A stretch of 62,418 nucleotides of DNA. Source: Exercitatus varius (GTDB lineage: Bacteria > Pseudomonadota > Gammaproteobacteria > Enterobacterales > Pasteurellaceae). Of the stretch, positions 57,959 through 62,418 are shown one piece after another. The notes beneath the pieces were generated by a model. The model saw only the letters and a program-made list of their open reading frames with translations, had not been told where the DNA came from and did no database searches. Positions within the stretch are counted from its first letter, which is position 1, and each line of letters starts with the position of its first letter. The stretch lies in the NCBI RefSeq assembly GCF_029577735.1, contig NZ_JARQTO010000007.1:1-62418 (forward strand). The letters run 5' to 3'. Position numbers and translations under genes: made by a program.

Positions 57959-59323
57959 TTATTCGTCGTTTTCCACCGGTTGCGGTTGTTTGGCCGTGTA
58001 ATTGTATATCACTAACAGCGCAAAAATACCGACAATCACCGCAGTAATGACATTCGGTGACAAATATTGCGCCATGTAACCTAATACAATGCCTACACCG
58101 CCAAAGTCAGCATCGGAAAATGTGGTATTGGCGAAACCTAAAGATCCTAGCACCGGAAGCAGGAAAACCGGCAGGAACGTAATGAGTAAACCGTGAGCGA
58201 AGGCACCAATAATGGCGCCGCGGCGCCCGCCGGTTGCATTACCGAATACTCCGGCGGTCGCGCCGCAGAAAAAGTGCGGAACGACGCCCGGTAAAATCAG
58301 CACCCAGTTCAGTTGTCCCAATAAAGCTAACCCGATGACGCCGCCGGCAAAACTGGCAAGGAAGCCGATTAATACGGCATTCGGCGCATAAGGGAACACG
58401 ATTGGACAATCTAACGCCGGGTGTGCGTTAGGCACTAATTTTTCCGAGAAGCCCGTGAATGCCGGAACGATTTCAGCCAAAATTAAGCGTACGCCTTGCA
58501 GAATAATGAATACGCCGGCGGCAAAGGTAATCCCCTGAATCATAGCGTAAACCAAATAATGCTGACCGTTACTGAAATTAGCGGTGACATATTCACTGCC
58601 GGAAGCGATAGCCAAAATGAAGTAAATCACCATCATGGTAAGGGAGATAGAGATAGAACTGTCACGCAAGAAACTGAGGTTTTTCGGCAAATCCATTTCT
58701 TCCGTCGATTTAGAGCCTTTGCCCACAATGCCGCCGATTACGGCGGACAACACATATCCTAACGTGCCGAAATGGCCGAATCCCACCTCATTAGTGCCGG
58801 TTACTTTGCGGGTGTAACGATGGATTAACGCCGGGAAGAACGCCATAATCAATCCTAGTGTCAACGCGCCCACAAAAATGAGTTGTACGCCTTCAAATCC
58901 TGCAACGGTCAGGATGACGCCGATCATACAGGCCATATAGAAAGTGTGGTGACCGGTTAAGAAAATGAATTTTAAGCGGGTAAAACGTGCCACAATGATG
59001 TTAGCCGCCATACCGAACGCCATGATAAGTGCGGTGGACGTACCATATTTTTCGATAGCCATTGACACAATCGCTTCGTTATTCGGAATAATCCCCTGCA
59101 CGTTAAAGGCGTGTTCAAACATATTGCCGAGCGGCGTTAATGATGTAAGCAACACCGTCGCCCCGCCGCTGAGCACAATAAACCCAAGAATGGTTTTGAC
59201 GGTGCCCTTGATGGTATCAGACAGGCTTTTTTTCTGAGCAATCAAACCGACAAGGGCAATTAATCCCACCAATACGGAAGGGACTTTCAGAATATCCAAA
59301 ATAAAAAAGAGTAAGCCGTCCAT
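57959..59323 (-). CDS. PTS ascorbate/galactitol-type IIC component (UlaA-like)
   Basis: A 454-residue inner-membrane PTS permease of the UlaA/SgaT group, with 11 or more hydrophobic segments. VNRFTRLKF-like AARFTRLKFIFLTGHHTFYM in the middle, EVGFGHFGTLGYVLSAVIGG, ALDCPIVFPYAPNAVLIGF and GATAGVFGNATGGRRGAI match UlaA. In E. coli such a protein imports L-ascorbate with UlaB and UlaC. The substrate here is inferred only. The gene starts 30 bases after the IIB gene; no IIA gene follows, and the operon ends in a terminator. Confidence 0.92.
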   Translation of the reverse strand: MDGLLFFILDILKVPSVLVGLIALVGLIAQKKSLSDTIKGTVKTILGFIVLSGGATVLLTSLTPLGNMFEHAFNVQGIIPNNEAIVSMAIEKYGTSTALIMAFGMAANIIVARFTRLKFIFLTGHHTFYMACMIGVILTVAGFEGVQLIFVGALTLGLIMAFFPALIHRYTRKVTGTNEVGFGHFGTLGYVLSAVIGGIVGKGSKSTEEMDLPKNLSFLRDSSISISLTMMVIYFILAIASGSEYVTANFSNGQHYLVYAMIQGITFAAGVFIILQGVRLILAEIVPAFTGFSEKLVPNAHPALDCPIVFPYAPNAVLIGFLASFAGGVIGLALLGQLNWVLILPGVVPHFFCGATAGVFGNATGGRRGAIIGAFAHGLLITFLPVFLLPVLGSLGFANTTFSDADFGGVGIVLGYMAQYLSPNVITAVIVGIFALLVIYNYTAKQPQPVENDE

Positions 59324-59353
59324 ACGATTTCTCCTTATCCCCGACAGGTAATG

Positions 59354-59623
59354 TTATTGATTAAAATAGGCGGAGAGTTTTTCTTCAAGCTCTTTGGTGC
59401 CGACAATATTTTTTATCACCAGAATTTTGTCTTTAGGCAAACCGCTACTGTCGGCAATATCGTTGGCCATTACAAATAAGTCCGCATCATTTGCGTTTAC
59501 GGAGGCTAAATCCGTGTGTTCCACTTCTGCGTCCACGCCCAATTTTTTCAGGACTTTTTTAATGTTCATATCCATCATAAAGCTACTGCCGATTCCGTGT
59601 CCGCACACCGCCATAATTTTCAT
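59354..59623 (-). CDS. PTS IIB component (UlaB-like)
   Basis: An 89-residue cytoplasmic IIB protein. AVCGHGIGSSFMMDMNIKKVL contains the phosphorylated Cys (Cys7) and phosphate-binding loop of the lactose/ascorbate IIB superfamily, and the rest (DADLFVMANDIADS) forms the short Rossmann-like fold. It passes phosphate from an IIA to the sugar moved by the next gene's IIC. No IIA is encoded adjacent, so it must borrow one. Expression is probably from the CRP-dependent promoter upstream. Confidence 0.93.
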   Translation of the reverse strand: MKIMAVCGHGIGSSFMMDMNIKKVLKKLGVDAEVEHTDLASVNANDADLFVMANDIADSSGLPKDKILVIKNIVGTKELEEKLSAYFNQ

Positions 59624-59665
59624 GTCGTTACTCCTTGTAAGAATGATAAATGGTCATGAAAGCAA

Positions 59666-59725
59666 TCTATACCTATCCGCTAAGGTAATCAATGTGCGGC
59701 GTTTGATTTTGTGAGAAAGATCACA
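59666..59725 (-). promoter_or_regulatory. Perfect CRP site and class I promoter of the PTS operon
   Basis: TGTGAGAAAGATCACA (59710-59725) matches TGTGA-N6-TCACA fully. On the minus strand TATAGA (59671-59666) is a -10, giving a start near 59656-59659 and a CRP centre near -60, class I geometry. An ATAGGTATA sequence overlaps the -10. Confidence 0.75.
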
Positions 59726-59806
59726 CAACATCGAATTGCCGTATCGCCATATTTAAAAATGGCTCGGAACGGGCGTTTCTTTTCGGAATGCGTGTGATTT
59801 TGTGAC

Positions 59807-60046
59807 TTATTTCCCTTTTTTCACCCAATAATGAAACGGCGATTGCGCCGTGTCGGCGCGCACTAACGTATGTTCCATGAATTGGCAGAAGCTGGGAATA
59901 TCGCGCGTTGTGGCGGGATCGTCGGCGATGACAAGTAAAATTTCGCCGTCCTGCATGTGACGAATTTGTTTGCGTACCAGCATCACGGGTTCCGGACAAC
60001 GGAGCCCCGAGGTATCGAGAGTGTGGTGGATGGTGATATTGTTCAT
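59807..60046 (-). CDS. tusA: Sulfur carrier TusA
   Basis: A 79-residue sulfur-relay protein that takes persulfide from cysteine desulfurase and passes it to TusBCD for tRNA 2-thiouridine. HTLDTSGLRCPEPVMLVRKQ holds the active Cys in the CPEP motif, and ILLVIADDPATTRDIPSFCQFM is as in E. coli. A longer overlapping frame on the same strand (59721-59999) is not real. It is monocistronic and lies beside the yigZ remnant. Confidence 0.96.
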   Translation of the reverse strand: MNNITIHHTLDTSGLRCPEPVMLVRKQIRHMQDGEILLVIADDPATTRDIPSFCQFMEHTLVRADTAQSPFHYWVKKGK

Positions 60047-60094
60047 TGGGTATAATTCGGGTTTTTATCGATTAGCGCGTATAATAACTTTCTG

Positions 60095-60155
60095 GTAAAG
60101 TGCGGTCAAAAATTAAGATGTTTTTTGCCGTATTTAATCCCGAAAAGTGCGGGCG
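60095..60155. repeat. Two USS in the same orientation, mixed variants
   Basis: AAGTGCGGTCAAAAA starts near 60098 and AAGTGCGGGCGATTT near 60144. Both face the same way, so they cannot form a hairpin with each other. They lie where yigZ sequence has been lost. Confidence 0.6.
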
Positions 60156-60205
60156 ATTTTGAGGAAGAAATTAGATTACGGTCGAATTAATCGGTCGCCG
60201 CGTCT

Positions 60206-60355
60206 ATGCGAAAATATAATACTGTGATTAAAAATCGGTGTTTTTGGCAAAATGTGCAATTTATTCCGGCGATAAGTGGTGATAAACTTGCGGCGTTTAA
60301 CCAAGAATTAACCGAGCGTTTCGCGGGACAATTGGTATTGAATCAAATTAAATAG
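60206..60355 (+). pseudogene. yigZ: Remnant of yigZ (C-terminal 45 codons)
   Basis: A 49-codon open frame stops nine bases before trkH. Its residues IKNRCFWQNVQFIPAISGDK and KLAAFNQELTERFAGQLVL align without gaps to the last 45 or so residues of YigZ (IMPACT family), which ends IINSDYQAFVLLRVALPAAK and onward in E. coli. In E. coli yigZ, trkH and hemG are adjacent in this order, and trkH and hemG follow here. The N-terminal 160 residues, including the whole IMPACT domain, are missing; upstream sequence is USS-bearing spacer up to tusA. It is probably a deletion remnant. The match is by eye. Confidence 0.65.
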
Positions 60356-60364
60356 AGAAATTTT

Positions 60365-61828
60365 GTGCATATTTTTACCATTATTCGGATTGTCGGCATT
60401 TTAGTCATGTGCTTTTCCTTTACGATGCTTGCGCCGGCATTTGTTGCGTTAATGTATGACGACGGCGGCGGTACGGCATTTATTCAGTCTTTTGTAATTA
60501 GTCTGGCGGTGGGAACAAGCCTGTGGTGGAGTTGCCATTTACATAAGGAAGAATTGCGTTCCCGCGAAGGTTTTCTTATCGTTGTGTCGTTTTGGGTGGT
60601 ATTGGGCAGTCTTGCCGCCTTGCCGTTTATGCTGTTCGACGAACCGGATTTGACGCCGGCGTCGGCATTTTTCGAAGCCTTTTCAGGGTTAACCACCACG
60701 GGCGCAACGACGATTACCGGGCTGGATAATCTGCCGAAAGCCATTTTGTTTTACCGCCAGTTTTTGCAATGGTTGGGCGGCATGGGGATTATCGTGTTGG
60801 CGATTGCCATTATTCCGTTGTTGGGCATCGGCGGCATGCAATTGTATCGGGCCGAAATGTCGGGACCGATGAAAGAACAAAAAATGCAGCCGCGCATTGC
60901 CGAAACGGCCAAAACGTTATGGTTCATTTATGCTTCGCTCACGGCGCTTTGCGCTTTATCTTATTATTGGGCGGGAATGTCGGGATTCGATGCTATCAGT
61001 CACAGTTTTTCCACGGTGTCGATTGGAGGATTTTCCACCCATGACGCCAGTATGGGTTATTTCAACAGCCCGACAATTAATATGATTACCGTGGTGTTTT
61101 TGCTGATTTCCGCTTGTAATTTCGCTTTGCATTTCCGTGCTTTTTCTGAAATCCGCGGGGGCCATTTTTTAAGAATTTATTTGCGGGATCCCGAATTTCG
61201 CTTTTTCATTCGGATCCAAATCGTGCTTATCGCTCTATGTACTTTTGCGTTAGTCAGCCATCAATCGTCCGAGCATTGGTGGACAAGCGTGGAACAAGCG
61301 GTTTTCCAGGCGGTCTCCATTTCAACCACCACCGGTTACACTACTGCCGATTTTGCTCACTGGCCTTCTTTCATCCCAATGTTGCTGATTATTGCGTCCT
61401 TTATCGGCGGCTGTGCGGGCTCGGTCGGAGGCGGATTACGCGTGGCCCGCGTGTTAGTGCTTTATTTGCAAGGTTTGCGCGAGCTGAAATTATTCGTACA
61501 TCCCAATTTGGTTTATCCGATAAAATGGGGAAATTCGATTTTAGATAACCGAGTCATTTCCAGTATTTGGTCGTTTTTTTCCGCTTATGCGCTGTTATTT
61601 GTGATTTGCCTGTTATCGGTTATCGCCTGCGGACTGGAACCCTTTGACGCATTCAATGCCGTGCTGGCCTGTTTGAACAATTTAGGTCCCGGTATGGGTA
61701 TTGTCAGCAACAATTTTGTAGAAGTGCCGGATAGCGCAAAATGGATTCTTACCGGTGCGATGGTATGCGGACGACTTGAGATTTTCACGTTACTGGCGTT
61801 ATTCAGCCCGGCGTTTTGGAGAACATAA
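60365..61828 (+). CDS. trkH: Potassium uptake protein TrkH
   Basis: A 487-residue inner-membrane K+ channel subunit, working with cytoplasmic TrkA. The four P-loop repeats with filter Gly are visible: SGLTTTGATTITGLDNLP, STVSIGGFSTHDASMG, SISTTTGYTTADF and LNNLGPGMGIVSNNF. EMSGPMKEQKMQPRIAETAKTLW is the conserved cytoplasmic stretch. The start is GTG 60365, with AGAGAA upstream. Its TAA overlaps the ATG of hemG (TAATG), coupling translation. Confidence 0.96.
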   Translation: MHIFTIIRIVGILVMCFSFTMLAPAFVALMYDDGGGTAFIQSFVISLAVGTSLWWSCHLHKEELRSREGFLIVVSFWVVLGSLAALPFMLFDEPDLTPASAFFEAFSGLTTTGATTITGLDNLPKAILFYRQFLQWLGGMGIIVLAIAIIPLLGIGGMQLYRAEMSGPMKEQKMQPRIAETAKTLWFIYASLTALCALSYYWAGMSGFDAISHSFSTVSIGGFSTHDASMGYFNSPTINMITVVFLLISACNFALHFRAFSEIRGGHFLRIYLRDPEFRFFIRIQIVLIALCTFALVSHQSSEHWWTSVEQAVFQAVSISTTTGYTTADFAHWPSFIPMLLIIASFIGGCAGSVGGGLRVARVLVLYLQGLRELKLFVHPNLVYPIKWGNSILDNRVISSIWSFFSAYALLFVICLLSVIACGLEPFDAFNAVLACLNNLGPGMGIVSNNFVEVPDSAKWILTGAMVCGRLEIFTLLALFSPAFWRT

Positions 61829-62337
61829 TGAAAACCTTGATTATTTATTCAAGCCGTGACGGACAAACCAAGAAAATCGCTGAGTTTATCGCACGGAAAA
61901 TTCATGCCGAAGTGGTTTCTCTCGAACAAAGTGCGGGCAAAAATTTAAACGATTTTGAGCGCATTGTCATCGGAGCGTCCGTCCGCTACGGACATTTCCA
62001 CAAAGCGCTTTACGAATTTATCGAAAAACAGACCGCACTTTTAAATCAAAAAACGACGGCGTTTTTCGGTGTGAATCTGACCGCGCGTAAGGAAGAAAAA
62101 AACACGCCGGAAACCAACGTTTACGTGCGTAAGTTTTTGCAGCGGATTTCATGGCGACCAACCCTTTCCGTCGTTTTTGCCGGCGCGTTACTTTATCCGC
62201 GCTATAATTTTTTTGATCGAACGATGATCCGCTTGATCATGAAACTTACGGGAGGCGAAACGGATCCGACGGTTGAAATCGAATATACGGATTGGAATAA
62301 AGTGGCGGCTTTTGCCGCAGAATTGGCGGAACTTTAA
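61828..62337 (+). CDS. hemG: Menaquinone-dependent protoporphyrinogen IX dehydrogenase HemG
   Basis: A 169-residue flavodoxin-like enzyme that oxidises protoporphyrinogen IX to protoporphyrin IX and passes electrons to menaquinone, allowing heme synthesis without oxygen. MKTLIIYSSRDGQTKKIAEF is the FMN phosphate-binding loop, IVIGASVRYGHFHKALYEFI the next FMN segment, and LSVVFAGALLYPRYNFFDR plus RLIMKLTGGETDP the HemG-specific part that inserts in the membrane. ATG 61828 overlaps the trkH stop. Two USS lie inside the gene. Confidence 0.95.
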   Translation: MKTLIIYSSRDGQTKKIAEFIARKIHAEVVSLEQSAGKNLNDFERIVIGASVRYGHFHKALYEFIEKQTALLNQKTTAFFGVNLTARKEEKNTPETNVYVRKFLQRISWRPTLSVVFAGALLYPRYNFFDRTMIRLIMKLTGGETDPTVEIEYTDWNKVAAFAAELAEL

Positions 62338-62383
62338 ATCAAATCGAATCGTTTACCGATTGAAAAAACAGATAAAAAATCGC

Positions 62384-62412
62384 CCGCACTTTTGCGATGG
62401 TATAAAGTGCGG
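62384..62412. terminator. USS inverted pair at the right edge
   Basis: CCGCACTTT at 62384-62392 pairs with AAAGTGCGG at 62404-62412 with an 11-base loop. Left arm is the GGGC type, right arm the normal type. On the minus strand the stem is followed by GCGATTTTTT, so it may end a gene beyond the window. On the plus strand no T run follows hemG. Confidence 0.5.
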
Positions 62413-62418
62413 TCAAAA

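Noticed and set aside
59721..59999. 92-residue frame overlapping tusA on the same strand
   Set aside because: It is out of frame with tusA, runs over the CRP region, and resembles no protein; TusA has the CPEP motif.
1..62418. CRISPR arrays, tRNA/rRNA genes, transposases, phage genes
   Set aside because: None was seen; the only dispersed repeats are USS, which are uptake signals rather than mobile elements.

Overview
The window is chromosomal DNA from a Pasteurellaceae bacterium, most likely a succinate-producing relative of Mannheimia/Basfia. The evidence is the dozens of copies of the Haemophilus-type DNA uptake signal sequence (USS, core AAGTGCGGT), many in inverted pairs just after genes; gene content shared with Haemophilus (nadR with three domains, narQ, comM, asnA/asnC, aspA-ansB); and a C4-dicarboxylate module (ppc, dcuB, aspA, ansB) typical of fumarate-respiring, succinate-forming rumen Pasteurellaceae. 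No rRNA, tRNA, CRISPR array, prophage or insertion sequence was found. Almost everything is core genome, so no obviously new multi-gene system is present; the points of interest are regulatory and structural.

Layout. 1-5 kb: tail of an unknown gene, a ClcB-like chloride channel, a YfcZ-family protein, Dps, the nitrate sensor NarQ and a GNAT acetyltransferase. 5-15 kb: cardiolipin synthase, a YafD-like phosphodiesterase-fold protein, PEP carboxylase, the C4-dicarboxylate transporter DcuB, and divergently aspartase plus periplasmic asparaginase. With fumarate reductase encoded elsewhere these would route PEP, aspartate and asparagine to fumarate/succinate. 15-25 kb: a tyrosine phosphatase, YdcH-like protein, TrmL, a two-gene sugar-acid cassette (KdgT-like transporter plus four-carbon-acid-sugar kinase) under a perfect CRP site, RpoH, a DUF2322-like protein, MurB, GltS, a DinI-like protein and ClcA.

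25-39 kb: the full S10, spc and alpha ribosomal operons with secY and rpoA (28 genes in all, including the short rpmJ), their leaders and terminators. This block contains no USS inside genes. 39-42 kb: a metallophosphoesterase coupled to nadR, and ribB behind an FMN riboswitch. 42-51 kb: the xylose regulon (xylR, xylFGH, divergent xylAB) with a striking symmetric XylR/CRP control region, then dusA. 51-55 kb: nitrogen genes amtB, glnK, asnA, asnC. 55-62 kb: comM, engB, a PACE-type efflux protein, an ascorbate-type PTS with IIB and IIC only, tusA, a C-terminal remnant of yigZ, trkH and hemG.

Main observations worth following: the yigZ remnant in front of trkH; a three-half-site operator-like element at the ppc promoter; a 31-bp perfect inverted repeat after xylB; USS hairpins placed inside the xylose operons; a recurring GGGC variant of the USS that is usually matched in both arms of a hairpin; and CRP-site-driven carbohydrate cassettes that each lack an expected partner enzyme.
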